Of a stretch of 37,213 nucleotides of DNA, positions 24,737 through 33,880 are shown piece by piece. Position numbers and translations under genes: made by a program. The stretch comes from Bacteroidales bacterium. Lineage in GTDB: Bacteria > Bacteroidota > Bacteroidia > Bacteroidales > VadinHA17. How positions within the stretch are numbered: the first letter of the stretch is position 1; each line of letters begins with the position of its first letter. The notes below the pieces were generated by a model. That model did no database searches and was not told where the DNA came from. It saw only the letters and a list, made by a program, of their open reading frames with translations. The stretch covers positions 981-38,193 of the forward strand of contig PLNF01000052.1 of assembly GCA_003141715.1 (NCBI GenBank), read 5' to 3'.

Positions 24737-25405
24737 ATGAATGAAATACTTAATAGAATAGCACAATGTGTTGAATTTGGCAAGATTAATAAAACATCTC
24801 CATACCCTCCAAATATGAAAGATCAGGATGGTGCTGATGAACTTGCAAAGAGAGCCCTGGAAGAGGGAGTAAAACCCGATGAAATCCTTGAAAATGCTCT
24901 CATCCCTGCTATGGCTAACGTTGGTAATAAGTTCAGCAAAAAAGAGATTTATGTTCCGCAGATGTTAATGTCAGCCAAAGCAATGAACAGCGCCATGGCG
25001 CATCTTAAACCATTTTTCCAGTCGGGTGAAACGAAAAGGAAAGGGAAGTTTATTATAGGGACAGTATCAGGTGACCTGCATGACATTGGAAAAAACCTTG
25101 TTGCCATGATGATCGAAGGAGGCGGATGGGAAGTGATCGACCTTGGAGTAGATGTTGGAGCAGAAAAATTCCTGAAAGCCTTGGATGAACATCCCGATGC
25201 AATTGTTGGTTTATCAGCGTTACTTACCACCACAATGGAAAATATGAAAAAAATTGTGATGGCTGTAAAGGAAAAGTTTTCCGCATCGAAAATTCTTATC
25301 GGCGGTGCTCCTGTAACCAGGGAATATTGCGATAAAATCGGTGCAGATTTTTATTCTCCCGATCCTCAGGGAGCAGTCAATTATCTGAAGCAACTTGCTT
25401 CTTAG
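24737..25405 (+). CDS. Corrinoid (B12-binding) methyl-carrier protein
   Basis: 222 residues, cytoplasmic. Residues 1-95 are the helical B12-binding-2 cap (ALEEGVKPDEILENALIPAM, FSKKEIYVPQMLMSAKAMNS). Residues 102-220 are the Rossmann B12-binding domain with the DxHxxG motif in SGDLHDIGKN (Asp113, His115 as cobalt ligand, Gly118), then LGVDVGAEKF and VGLSALLTTTMENM. This is the MtaC/MtbC/MetH-type shuttle that carries a methyl group on cobalt between two methyltransferases. It heads an operon with a methyl-THF methyltransferase 18 bases downstream. The partner that loads or unloads the other side (a substrate or homocysteine methyltransferase) is not in the window. Confidence 0.92.
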   Translation: MNEILNRIAQCVEFGKINKTSPYPPNMKDQDGADELAKRALEEGVKPDEILENALIPAMANVGNKFSKKEIYVPQMLMSAKAMNSAMAHLKPFFQSGETKRKGKFIIGTVSGDLHDIGKNLVAMMIEGGGWEVIDLGVDVGAEKFLKALDEHPDAIVGLSALLTTTMENMKKIVMAVKEKFSASKILIGGAPVTREYCDKIGADFYSPDPQGAVNYLKQLAS

Positions 25406-25423
25406 CTGAAGAACAATTTTATT

Positions 25424-26263
25424 ATGAAGACAATACTCCGGGGAAAAACCAATGACGTAATTATTGATACTAACGGTCCTGTTATTATCATAGGAGAGTG
25501 TATAAATCCCACAAGGAGAAAAAAACTTATATCCACTTTGCAGGAAGGGAACTTTGATTATGTACTTGAACTTGCTGAAAGTCAAATCAAGGCCGGAGCA
25601 GATGTTCTTGATGTAAACATAGGTTTCCCCGGAGTTGATGATGTTAAGCTTCTGCCCGAGACAGTTCTGGCGATCATAGGAAGTTTTGATATTCCGCTTT
25701 GTCTGGATTCTCCAAATCCCAAAGCAATTGAAGCAGCATTAAAAGTAGCAGGTGGTAAATGCCTTATCAATTCCGTCAATGGTGAAGAGAAATCATTGAA
25801 AGTTCTCCTCTCTATTGCAAAAGAATATGAAGCTGCAATAATAGGGTTGACCATGGATGACGACGGTATAACTCATGATCCTGAAAAAAGATTGGCTATA
25901 GCTGAAAAGATTCTTGAAAGGGCTGTTAAAGCCGGAATTAAAGAGGAGGATGTGATAATTGATCCTCTGGCAATGGCAGTCAGCGCTGACTCAAAAGCCT
26001 GTGTTGTAACTCTTGAAACTATCAGGCTTATTCATCAGAAACTTGGACTCAACATAACCATGGGCGCAAGCAATATCTCTTTCGGCTTGCCAGGAAGGGA
26101 TGATCTTAACTCGGTATTTATGTCTTTGGCGATTCTTAATGGCCTGACATGTCCGATAGCTAATCCGGAAAAAATAACTGCCGCAGTAAGGGCTTCTGAC
26201 CTGGTTTTAGGAAAAGACGATTTTGCTGTCAGGTTTGTAGAGTATTTTCAAAACCGCAAGTAA
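25424..26263 (+). CDS. Methyltetrahydrofolate:corrinoid-protein methyltransferase (pterin-binding domain)
   Basis: 279 residues forming a single pterin-binding TIM barrel, like AcsE, MtgA or the folate module of MetH. Motifs: IIIGECINPTRRKK at the first strand, SQIKAGADVLDVNIGFPGVD with the conserved DVN, PLCLDSPNPKAIEAAL, INSVNGE, DPLAMAVS and MGASNISFGLPGRDDLN (the N-I-S-F-G-L-P block). It moves a methyl group between N5-methyl-THF and the cobalt of the corrinoid protein, in either direction. The upstream corrinoid gene and downstream MTHFR gene fit this exactly. No homocysteine-binding zinc domain is attached, unlike MetH. Confidence 0.9.
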   Translation: MKTILRGKTNDVIIDTNGPVIIIGECINPTRRKKLISTLQEGNFDYVLELAESQIKAGADVLDVNIGFPGVDDVKLLPETVLAIIGSFDIPLCLDSPNPKAIEAALKVAGGKCLINSVNGEEKSLKVLLSIAKEYEAAIIGLTMDDDGITHDPEKRLAIAEKILERAVKAGIKEEDVIIDPLAMAVSADSKACVVTLETIRLIHQKLGLNITMGASNISFGLPGRDDLNSVFMSLAILNGLTCPIANPEKITAAVRASDLVLGKDDFAVRFVEYFQNRK

Positions 26264-26301
26264 CTCATTGATAATTTTTAGCTTTAGTTCAAAATCAAAA
26301 T

Positions 26302-27750
26302 ATGTCAGGTATTAAACCTGCCCGCAGATGGCAGCCAGCTTTTTTCCCGTTTAAAAAAGAATCTTTTGGCAAACGACTTCTTGCAAAGGTTGAGATTTGC
26401 GTAAAGGGACCTCTGTTTGGGTGCCGTATGTGTGGTAATTGTCTTCTCCAGGAAACAGCATTGATTTGCCCGATGGAATGTCCTAAAGGAATGAGAAATG
26501 GCCCTTGTGGAGGAATAACCCCTGAAAGAAATTGTTATGTCGACGAAACACGCAGGTGTATCTGGTACACTATTTATAAAAGAGCATTAAAGACCGGACG
26601 TGAGGAGACACTTCTCGAGGTACTGCCACCCCTCGATTGGAATAAAGTTGGAACTGAGACGTGGGGTGATGTAATCCGTCAGATCAGAAAGGTCGGTACA
26701 GGAAAGTTCATTGGAGGAATTGTATCAAGGAACGGAGAAAAAACATCTGAGATATGGGATAGTGTTTTCAAAACTATCCGGCAGCCCGAATGGTGGCACG
26801 GTGATTCTGAATATCATGCAGCGCCTCCCGGAGAACCTGTCTCTGACCTTGAAAGACGATTTCGTGAAGGTGAATTTGTTGTAGCTACCGAAGTGACACC
26901 GCCCCTTGGTGCAGGAACAAATAAACTTATCAGAGACATCGTGTCAGTGAAGCCTTATGTAACAGCAATCAATTTTACAGATTCCTCTTCTGCACGACCT
27001 AAAATGTCAAGCATTGCATGTTGTAAGGTAGCTATCGATCAGGAATCCGAACCTGTATTTCAGATTGCTGCCCGCGACACAACAAGGACCGGTCTGCAAT
27101 CGACTATTATCGGAGCAAATGCCATAGGAATTAAAAATATTCTTTGTATAACGGGAGATAATTCGGTGATAGGCCCATCTCCTACAAGTAACCTGAATAT
27201 ACTTGACATTGATTCTGTACAAATGCTTTGGATACTCCGGAAAATGAGAGATGATGGAGTCTATCTGGACGGGAGAACTTTCAAGAATCCTCCTGAATTG
27301 TTTCTGGGGGCTGCAACTTCTCCTTTTGCATCAGATCCTGTGTTACAGGCAATTAAGGATCACAAAAAGGTCAATGCGGGAGCCCAGTTTTTCCAGACTA
27401 ACCTTGTTTTTGAGCCGGAAAGGCTTGACTTGTGGCTTGAACAACTTGACAAAAGAAATATTCTGAATAAGGTATTTATCCTGATAGGTGTTGCACCACT
27501 TAAAAGCTTAAAAATTGCACAGTATCTTCATGCGAATGTCCCGGGTGTCACTATGCCTGAAAAAATCATGAATAGAATGGAAAAAGCTGGAGAATCTGCT
27601 TCCGAAGAAGGAGTTCAGATAGCACTTGAGGTGATTGACTCTGTAAAGCGGAAACAGGGGATAAATGGCATACATATTATGACATTAAGCTGGGAATCAA
27701 TAGTTCAGAGAATTGTAACGGAATCGGGCCTTGGAAAAAAGAAACAATAA
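26302..27750 (+). CDS. MetV-MetF-type methylenetetrahydrofolate reductase fusion
   Basis: 482 residues in two parts. Residues 15-150 are the Cys-rich MTHFR_C (MetV) domain: GPLFGCRMCGNCLLQETALI, then CPMECPKGMRNGPCGG, and CYVDETRRCIWY, which bind metal or an Fe-S centre. Residues 175-475 are the MetF barrel: VVATEVTPPLGAGTNKLIRD, INFTDSSSARPKMSS, then FQIAARDTTRTGLQS, NILCITGD and GAQFFQTNLVF. In the classical acetogen layout MetV and MetF are separate; here MetV is N-terminal in one chain. It interconverts methylene-THF and methyl-THF. Beside a corrinoid methyltransferase it can either supply or oxidise methyl groups. The electron carrier is not shown by the sequence. Confidence 0.9.
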   Translation: MSGIKPARRWQPAFFPFKKESFGKRLLAKVEICVKGPLFGCRMCGNCLLQETALICPMECPKGMRNGPCGGITPERNCYVDETRRCIWYTIYKRALKTGREETLLEVLPPLDWNKVGTETWGDVIRQIRKVGTGKFIGGIVSRNGEKTSEIWDSVFKTIRQPEWWHGDSEYHAAPPGEPVSDLERRFREGEFVVATEVTPPLGAGTNKLIRDIVSVKPYVTAINFTDSSSARPKMSSIACCKVAIDQESEPVFQIAARDTTRTGLQSTIIGANAIGIKNILCITGDNSVIGPSPTSNLNILDIDSVQMLWILRKMRDDGVYLDGRTFKNPPELFLGAATSPFASDPVLQAIKDHKKVNAGAQFFQTNLVFEPERLDLWLEQLDKRNILNKVFILIGVAPLKSLKIAQYLHANVPGVTMPEKIMNRMEKAGESASEEGVQIALEVIDSVKRKQGINGIHIMTLSWESIVQRIVTESGLGKKKQ

Positions 27751-27765
27751 GGTGACTGAAAAAGT

Positions 27766-28467
27766 ATGATAACCAAGACATTAAATATTGAATTTAAGGA
27801 TTTGAAACTAAGCTCTTCCGGGATTGAGACTGTATTAGGGTATAAAGAGGGAGATGACCGCAATCTTGTCACAAGTCTGATCGAAGAAACACTGGCAGAA
27901 TTTAAGGAGATTAGCAATATAAAAGCTCAATTCACAGTTTTTAATGATGTTCAGTTTGATGATGATACAAAATCGGTTGAGATTAATAAAATCAAATTCC
28001 AGATAAAAAAAATTGTTTTTGGTCAGGTAAAAAAATCAGATTCTCTCGCAATTTTTCTTTGTACTGCCGGAGAGGAGATTGGAATCCGCAGCAGGAAAGC
28101 AATGGAAGAAAGAGATTTTTTAAAAGGTTATGTTTATGATGTTGTTGGCAGCGAGATAGTTGAGGCAGCGGCAGATCTTATGCAGGCAGACCTTGAAAAA
28201 TCAATGCTTGATTCAGGAAAAAAAATTACTAACCGGTACAGCCCAGGATATTGTGGCTGGGATGTAGCAGAGCAGCATAAATTATTTCAGCTTATTCCTG
28301 ATAATTATTGTAATATTCATCTGACTCACTCCGCGCTTATGGATCCTGTGAAATCGGTTAGTGGTATTATAGGTATCGGGAAGAATGTCAGATATAATCC
28401 CTACACCTGCGGATTGTGCGATATGAAAGAATGTAACTTTAGAAAAGTACGGATAAGAACAACATAA
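27766..28467 (+). CDS. Stand-alone methionine-synthase-activation-like domain (corrinoid reactivation)
   Basis: 233 residues similar to the C-terminal activation domain of MetH, without the rest of that enzyme. The key block is NRYSPGYCGWDVAEQHKLFQ at about 162-181, followed by LIPDNYCNIHLTHSALMDPV and KSVSGIIGIGKNV, where MetH has R-x-S-x-G-Y and the P-x-x-S-x-S-G stretch that binds SAM. Four Cys near the C-terminus (YTCGLCDMKECNF) are extra to MetH and could bind metal. In MetH this domain uses SAM and an electron to rescue inactive Co(II). Here it probably repairs the corrinoid protein of the same operon. It begins 15 bases after the MTHFR gene. Confidence 0.85.
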   Translation: MITKTLNIEFKDLKLSSSGIETVLGYKEGDDRNLVTSLIEETLAEFKEISNIKAQFTVFNDVQFDDDTKSVEINKIKFQIKKIVFGQVKKSDSLAIFLCTAGEEIGIRSRKAMEERDFLKGYVYDVVGSEIVEAAADLMQADLEKSMLDSGKKITNRYSPGYCGWDVAEQHKLFQLIPDNYCNIHLTHSALMDPVKSVSGIIGIGKNVRYNPYTCGLCDMKECNFRKVRIRTT

Positions 28468-28482
28468 AATAAATCTTAAAAT

Positions 28483-29961
28483 ATGTTATTACTGGGAATA
28501 GATTTAGGGAGCTCTTCAGTTAAGGCTTCGGTTATTGATGGTGAGTCGGGAAAATGCCTAGCAACAGCTTTTTCCCCTTCTGATGAAATGAAAATAATTG
28601 CACTGAAACCCGGATGGGCTGAGCAGGATACTGAGATCTGGTGGTCAAACCTGAAGGCAGCAATCAATGAATGCACTCATAAGCTTGGCCAAAAAAAAGA
28701 CAAAATTGGTGCTATTGGTATTTCTTATCAGATGCACGGACTTGTCGCCGTTGATAAAAACAATAAAGTACTTCGTCACTCCATCATATGGTGCGACAGC
28801 AGGGCAGTCGGATATGGTGAAAAAGCGTTGAACTCGTTAGGTAAGGATTACTGCCTTTCTCATCTTCTTAATTCTCCGGGGAATTTTACTGCTTCAAAAC
28901 TTGCCTGGGTCAAGGAGCATGAGCCGGAACTGTTTTCCAGGATACACAAAGTAATGTTGCCGGGTGATTACATTGCATTAAGACTAACCGGAGAAATAAG
29001 TACCTCATTTACCGGACTTTCAGAAGGTATTTTCTGGGATTTTTCCCTGAACAAAGTATCGAAAGAATTAATGAGATTTTATGGTTTCAGTTCCGGTCTT
29101 TTACCCGAAGCTGCCCCGTCATTCTCAATAAGCGGACTGCTTCTGAAATCTTCAGCGAAGGAATTGGGATTACCGGAAGGAATCCCTGTTTCATACAGGG
29201 CAGGTGACCAGCCAAACAATGCCCTTTCACTGAATGTTCTCAACCCGGGTGAAGTTGCTGCAACAGCAGGTACATCAGGTGTAATTTATGGTGTCACTGA
29301 TAAGAAGAAATATGATGATCTTTCAAGGGTAAATACATTTTTACACGTAAATCACAATCATTCACAAACCAGGCTGGGTGTGCTTTTGTGCATTAACGGA
29401 ACAGGGATACTCAATTCGTGGCTGAGGCGGAATAGTAGCAGTAACCTGTCTTATAATGATATGAACAATATGGCTGCAAAAGTTGCTCCCGGATCGGATG
29501 GATTATGTATACTGCCCTTTGGCAACGGGGCTGAAAGAATGCTTGGCAATAAAGATACAGGGGCTAGGATTACAGGATTAAACTTTAATATTCACACCAA
29601 TGCCAATATGTTCAGAGCAGCACAGGAGGGAATTGCATTTTCATTCAGGTATGGTCTGGATATTATGAAGGAAGTCGGAATTGATCCCCTGGTGGTAAGA
29701 GCCGGGGAAGCCAATATGTTCCTTAGCAAGGTTTTCCGGGAGGTCTTATCATGCGTAACCGGAACTGTAATACATCTTTATAATACTGATGGATCAATAG
29801 GCTCTGCAAGAGGCGCCGGTATTGGTTGCGGTTATTACAAATCTGAAAAGGAGGCATTTAAAGGACTTACAGCTGTTGGTGTTACAGAACCTGATAAGTT
29901 AAGATCAGGTGACTATGAAAAGGCATATTTAAAGTGGAAGGAATTGCTCTCCGGACTTTAA
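28483..29961 (+). CDS. xylB: Xylulokinase
   Basis: 492 residues, FGGY kinase. Motifs: the N-terminal GIDLGSSSVKASVID phosphate loop, GISYQMHGLVAVD, HSIIWCDSRA, catalytic Asp242 in YRAGDQPNNALSLNVL, then AATAGTSGVIYGV. The QMHG and AGDQ-x-x-A forms are those of xylulokinases. It phosphorylates D-xylulose at O5 to feed the pentose phosphate pathway. It starts 15 bases after the B12 reactivation gene, so it is in the same transcript as the methyl-transfer genes, and is followed after 91 bases (with a repeat element) by xylose isomerase. The ATG-adjacent Leu-rich start (MLLLGIDLG) supports this start codon. Confidence 0.93.
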   Translation: MLLLGIDLGSSSVKASVIDGESGKCLATAFSPSDEMKIIALKPGWAEQDTEIWWSNLKAAINECTHKLGQKKDKIGAIGISYQMHGLVAVDKNNKVLRHSIIWCDSRAVGYGEKALNSLGKDYCLSHLLNSPGNFTASKLAWVKEHEPELFSRIHKVMLPGDYIALRLTGEISTSFTGLSEGIFWDFSLNKVSKELMRFYGFSSGLLPEAAPSFSISGLLLKSSAKELGLPEGIPVSYRAGDQPNNALSLNVLNPGEVAATAGTSGVIYGVTDKKKYDDLSRVNTFLHVNHNHSQTRLGVLLCINGTGILNSWLRRNSSSNLSYNDMNNMAAKVAPGSDGLCILPFGNGAERMLGNKDTGARITGLNFNIHTNANMFRAAQEGIAFSFRYGLDIMKEVGIDPLVVRAGEANMFLSKVFREVLSCVTGTVIHLYNTDGSIGSARGAGIGCGYYKSEKEAFKGLTAVGVTEPDKLRSGDYEKAYLKWKELLSGL

Positions 29962-29974
29962 ATATTTAATTTTT

Positions 29975-30015
29975 CTTTACGTGCTTTGCACAAACTTTGC
30001 GACCTTTGCGGTTAA
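29975..30015 (+). repeat. Short tandem CTTTGCG-type element between xylB and xylA
   Basis: Four copies of a 7-base unit, CTTTACG, CTTTGCA, CTTTGCG and CTTTGCG, at 9, 11 and 9 base spacing, ending in gttaa. A related element with CTCCGTG units lies at 33881-33910. Similar tracts are dispersed between genes in Bacteroidota genomes; role unknown. Confidence 0.55.
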
Positions 30016-30052
30016 CGGTTTTTTTAAATAATTTTACATAAACATATTTATT

Positions 30053-31378
30053 ATGATTTACAAAGCAAAAAAAGAGGCATATCCCGGAGTAGGGAAGATT
30101 GAATACGAGGGTAAAAAATCGAAAAATCCTCTGGCATTCAGATGGTATAATCCTGAAGAGGAAGTGGGTGGCAAACAGATGAAAGACCATCTTCGTTTTG
30201 CGATTGCTTATTGGCACTCCTTCTGTGGTGATGGTTCAGATCCGTTTGGGAAAGCCACGAGGATTTATCCATGGGATGATGTGACAAATATTGATAGTAA
30301 GAACAAGCAACGGCTCGACGCTGCATTTGAGTTTTTCACCAAAATTGGTGCCGGTTATTATTGTTTTCACGATACTGATATTGTCGGAGATGGAACAGTC
30401 TTCGAAATCGAAAAACGACTCGAAAAGATTGTCCCGGTTATGAAAAAGATGCAGGAACAGACCGGAGTCAGACTGCTTTGGGGAACCGCAAATCTCTTTT
30501 CGAACCCGAGGTATATGAATGGGGCTGCCACAAATCCTGATTTTACCGTTGTGGCAAATGCAGCTGTGCAGCTGAAGAATGCGATTGCTGCAACTGTTGC
30601 CTTAGGTGGAGAAAACTATGTATTCTGGGGCGGAAGGGAAGGTTATATGAGCCTTCACAACACGAATATGAAAAGAGAGCTGGAACATATGGGAATGATG
30701 CTCTCCATGGCACGTGATTATGGCAGAAAAATAGGTTTCAAAGGGACATTCCTTGTAGAACCAAAACCGATGGAACCCACAAAACATCAATACGATTTTG
30801 ATGTAGCTACAATAATCGGTTTCCTGCGTCAGCATGGCCTGGATAAAGATTTCAAACTTAATATTGAGGTCAACCATGCCACTCTTGCGGGCCATACTTT
30901 CCATCATGAGCTTCAAGTTGCAGCAGATGCAGGACTTCTAGGAAGCATTGATGCCAATAAAGGTGATTACCAGAACGGCTGGGATACCGATGAATTCCCA
31001 ACAAATATTTATGAGATAACTGAAGCCATGATGGTTATATTACAATCTGGCGGATTTTCAACGGGAGGCATCAATTTCGATGCTAAAGTAAGGCGTAATT
31101 CGACAGATATTGAAGATCTTTTCATCGCACACGTAAGCGGTATGGATACATTTGCAAGGGCTCTCGTCATTGCTGATAAAATCCTGAAAAACAGTGACTA
31201 CCTTAAGATGAGAAAGAAAAGATATGAATCGTTTGATAAGGGAGCCGGGAAAGATTTTGAAAAAGGCAAACTCACCCTTGCTAAGTTGAGAGATATTGCA
31301 TCTGAGCTTGGAGAACCTGAAACAAGAAGCGGTAAACAGGAGCTTTATGAACAGATGATCAATATATATCTAGCGTAA
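30053..31378 (+). CDS. xylA: Xylose isomerase
   Basis: 441 residues, the class II length. Motifs: residues 30-60 [20 protein letters not shown], then AYWHSF with the WH pair, [20 protein letters not shown], the [16 protein letters not shown] metal-binding strand, [18 protein letters not shown], and [18 protein letters not shown], which provide the two-metal site. It interconverts D-xylose and D-xylulose in the cytoplasm and works directly with the upstream xylulokinase. No xylose transporter is in the window. The start at ATG 30053 gives [20 protein letters not shown], as in relatives. Confidence 0.95.
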   Translation: MIYKAKKEAYPGVGKIEYEGKKSKNPLAFRWYNPEEEVGGKQMKDHLRFAIAYWHSFCGDGSDPFGKATRIYPWDDVTNIDSKNKQRLDAAFEFFTKIGAGYYCFHDTDIVGDGTVFEIEKRLEKIVPVMKKMQEQTGVRLLWGTANLFSNPRYMNGAATNPDFTVVANAAVQLKNAIAATVALGGENYVFWGGREGYMSLHNTNMKRELEHMGMMLSMARDYGRKIGFKGTFLVEPKPMEPTKHQYDFDVATIIGFLRQHGLDKDFKLNIEVNHATLAGHTFHHELQVAADAGLLGSIDANKGDYQNGWDTDEFPTNIYEITEAMMVILQSGGFSTGGINFDAKVRRNSTDIEDLFIAHVSGMDTFARALVIADKILKNSDYLKMRKKRYESFDKGAGKDFEKGKLTLAKLRDIASELGEPETRSGKQELYEQMINIYLA

Positions 31379-31392
31379 TGATAATATAGACG

Positions 31393-31412
31393 CCAACTGG
31401 CATCCGGGTTGG
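31393..31412 (+). terminator. Weak hairpin after xylA
   Basis: CCAAC-tggcatccgg-GTTGG, 15 bases after the xylA stop and between convergent genes. There is no T-tract, so termination is only suggested. Confidence 0.3.
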
Positions 31413-31420
31413 GGGGCAAA

Positions 31421-31810
31421 TTATAAAGCAGAGGTAATAACTTCAAAGACAGGCGGAGAAGCCATAGTCTTTTTAACCTTACATAATTCTGCTACCGAGA
31501 TTACTGCTTCTTTATATTTTTCCGGAAAGTCCGAAGGCAGTTTAATATCTAGCTTTATATTGACTGGCAATCCCGATTCTTCATCGAATTCAGCAGTCTG
31601 AATTATTTTAATGTTATCAGTCGGGATATGTCGATTTTCACAAAATGATTTTACGTAGATTCCGGCGCAGGTTCCAATCGAAGCCAGGAATAGTTCATAA
31701 GGCGAAGGGTCTGAGTCTTGACCACCGCTATGTACAGGTTGATCGGTTTTTATTATATGTCCGTGAGAATGAGCAGTTACAACTTTGCCTTCGCCGAATG
31801 TAATTTCCAT
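31421..31810 (-). CDS. OsmC-family peroxide-reducing protein
   Basis: 129 residues, cytoplasmic. OsmC/Ohr fold: SPYELFLASIGTCAGIYVKS with Cys48 as the peroxidatic Cys in a G-T-C-A pattern, and Cys110 (AELCKVKKTMASPPVFEV) as the resolving Cys. The family reduces organic or hydrogen peroxides with thiol electrons; some members are redox-sulfur relays. This short form lacks the extended N-terminus of classical OsmC and looks like the OsmC-like/YhfA type. It is convergent with xylA; the divergent gene upstream is GH127, 111 bases away. The C-terminal S-P-P-V-F-x-V match is typical. Confidence 0.85.
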   Translation of the reverse strand: MEITFGEGKVVTAHSHGHIIKTDQPVHSGGQDSDPSPYELFLASIGTCAGIYVKSFCENRHIPTDNIKIIQTAEFDEESGLPVNIKLDIKLPSDFPEKYKEAVISVAELCKVKKTMASPPVFEVITSAL

Positions 31811-31882
31811 GATATTAAATTTGTCAGATTATATAATTCATAACTTTAACAAATGATTTAAGGAATTGTTTTCCAACGGAAT

Positions 31883-31890
31883 TAACTTTG
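31883..31890 (+). promoter_or_regulatory. Candidate -7 box for the GH127 gene
   Basis: TAACTTTG matches TAnnTTTG, 31 bases before the GH127 start codon. A TTG 19 bases upstream is not present, so confidence is moderate. Confidence 0.4.
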
Positions 31891-31921
31891 AGCATCAAAT
31901 TATTAGATATAACAAAACAAC

Positions 31922-33826
31922 ATGAAAAAATTATTTATTACATATTTATTTTTATATACAACTTCATTTCTTCCAGGACAGAGACCTGAAACAAAACCAG
32001 AGATTGTAAATACTGTTTCGGATAAGATCTTCTCTTACTCTCCCAATTCAATTAAAATTGAAGGCTACCTTGGGGAAAAATTAAATCTGGTTATAAAGAA
32101 ACGGATTAAAAGCCAGGATGTTGATCAGTTGGTTGAACCATTCCGGCACAAGAATGAAACCCATTTATGGCAAAGCGAATTCTGGGGGAAATGGATCCAA
32201 TCTGCAATAGCTTCTTATGATTATAACCGAGATCCTGAAATGCTTACGATCATACAAAAAGCAGTAAATCAATTACTTGCTACACAGATGCCATCAGGTT
32301 ACATAGGTAATTACACCGATAGTGCACAGCTTCAGCAATGGGATATCTGGGGCAGAAAATATACCTTGCTTGGGTTGCTTGCATACTATGACCTGACAGG
32401 TGACAAAGCTGCACTAAATGGTTCTTGCAAGTTGGCCGACAATCTGCTCAGCCAGGTCGGACCTGGGAAAGTGAATATTGTAAAAACAGGCAATTATCGC
32501 GGAATGCCTAGCTGCTCTATTCTTGAACCAATGGTATATCTCTATAGAAGGACAGGGGATAAGAGGTATCTCGATTTTGCAAAATATATAGTTGAACAAT
32601 GGGAAACGCAAGATGGTCCAAAGCTCATCAGCAGTGCACTGGCAGGCACACCGGTTTCAGAAAGATTTCCGCACCCGTCAATATGGTGGTCGTACGAAAA
32701 CGGGCAAAAAGCTTATGAGATGATGTCATGCTATGAGGGACTTCTTGAATTATACCGCATAACCGGGGAGCCAACATACCTGAAAGCTGTGGAGATGGCT
32801 GTTAAGAATATTATTGGGAGTGAGATAAATATTGCAGGTTCAGGAACAGCTTTTGAATGTTTTTATCAAGGTGCCAGGTATCAGACGGAACCTACATATC
32901 ATACTATGGAGACCTGTGTAACCATGACCTGGATGAAACTGTGTTTTAATCTTTTAAGGTTAACTGAAAACCCGATGTATGCTGATCAGATTGAAAAATC
33001 GACTTATAATGCTCTTATGGCTTCCATGAAGGGTGACGGGTCACAGATTGCCAAGTATAGCCCGTTAGGCGGGATAAGACATGCTGGTGAAGAGCAATGC
33101 GGTATGCACATCAATTGCTGTAATGCCAACGGTCCAAGGGCGTTCATGATGCTGCCACGCTTTGCAGAGATGGGGGCGCAGAATGAGATTTTTATTAATA
33201 TGTATGGACAAAATGAATCAGTTATCCCGATTAACCAAAATAATACGGTTAACATTAATCAGAAATCAGATTATCCTGTCTCTGACAAAGTTGAGATAAA
33301 CATCAATCCTGAAATACCCGAGAGTTTTACGATTGCTTTTCGTATCCCGTCATGGAGTGAAAATACAGTAATTAGTGTCAACGGGATTGAAATATCCGGA
33401 ATAACTGCAGGAACATATAAGAAAATAAAACGTATCTGGTATAAGGCTGATAAGGTAGTTTTGAAGTTGGATCTTACTGGGAGGTTAGTAACTCTAAATG
33501 GTTATCAGGCAATTGTAAGGGGTCCTGTTGTTTTAGCCCGCGATATCCGGTTTGGCGACGGGTTTATTTGCGAATCAGCGGTTGTAATAGCTAAAAACGG
33601 GAAAGTTAACCTGATCCCGTCCATAAAAAAATCTGCCAGTATGTGGATGTCATTTACGGCTCCGTTGGTTCTTGGTACCGACCTCGAAGGTGAATTCCGT
33701 AATCCTTTACAGATTAATTTTTGTGACTTTGCATCAGCCGGCAATACATGGGGTGAAGATTCACGCTACACAGTGTGGATACCACAGACACTTAATGTGA
33801 TGGAGACGGATTATAAATCGTACTAA
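31922..33826 (+). CDS. GH127-type (DUF1680) glycoside hydrolase, exported
   Basis: 634 residues with signal peptide MKKLFITYLFLYTTSFLPGQ. The alpha/alpha barrel has LWQSEFWGKWIQSAIASYDY, QMPSGYIGNY, WDIWGRKYTLLGLLAYYDLT, and the zinc/cysteine site: Glu330 and Cys332 in TMETCVTMTW, Cys399 and Cys400 in HINCCNANGPR. The E-x-C and CC spacing matches the characterised beta-L-arabinofuranosidase of the family, where the second Cys is the nucleophile. A C-terminal beta domain follows (FTIAFRIPSWSEN, GRLVTLNGYQAIVRGPVVLA). It likely releases L-arabinofuranose or a related furanose in the periplasm; GH146 and other DUF1680 members share the fold. Monocistronic. Confidence 0.88.
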   Translation: MKKLFITYLFLYTTSFLPGQRPETKPEIVNTVSDKIFSYSPNSIKIEGYLGEKLNLVIKKRIKSQDVDQLVEPFRHKNETHLWQSEFWGKWIQSAIASYDYNRDPEMLTIIQKAVNQLLATQMPSGYIGNYTDSAQLQQWDIWGRKYTLLGLLAYYDLTGDKAALNGSCKLADNLLSQVGPGKVNIVKTGNYRGMPSCSILEPMVYLYRRTGDKRYLDFAKYIVEQWETQDGPKLISSALAGTPVSERFPHPSIWWSYENGQKAYEMMSCYEGLLELYRITGEPTYLKAVEMAVKNIIGSEINIAGSGTAFECFYQGARYQTEPTYHTMETCVTMTWMKLCFNLLRLTENPMYADQIEKSTYNALMASMKGDGSQIAKYSPLGGIRHAGEEQCGMHINCCNANGPRAFMMLPRFAEMGAQNEIFINMYGQNESVIPINQNNTVNINQKSDYPVSDKVEININPEIPESFTIAFRIPSWSENTVISVNGIEISGITAGTYKKIKRIWYKADKVVLKLDLTGRLVTLNGYQAIVRGPVVLARDIRFGDGFICESAVVIAKNGKVNLIPSIKKSASMWMSFTAPLVLGTDLEGEFRNPLQINFCDFASAGNTWGEDSRYTVWIPQTLNVMETDYKSY

Positions 33827-33880
33827 AGGCACAATTGTGTAATGGAAGAATGGAAAAATGGGAGATAGGGAGCATCTGAC

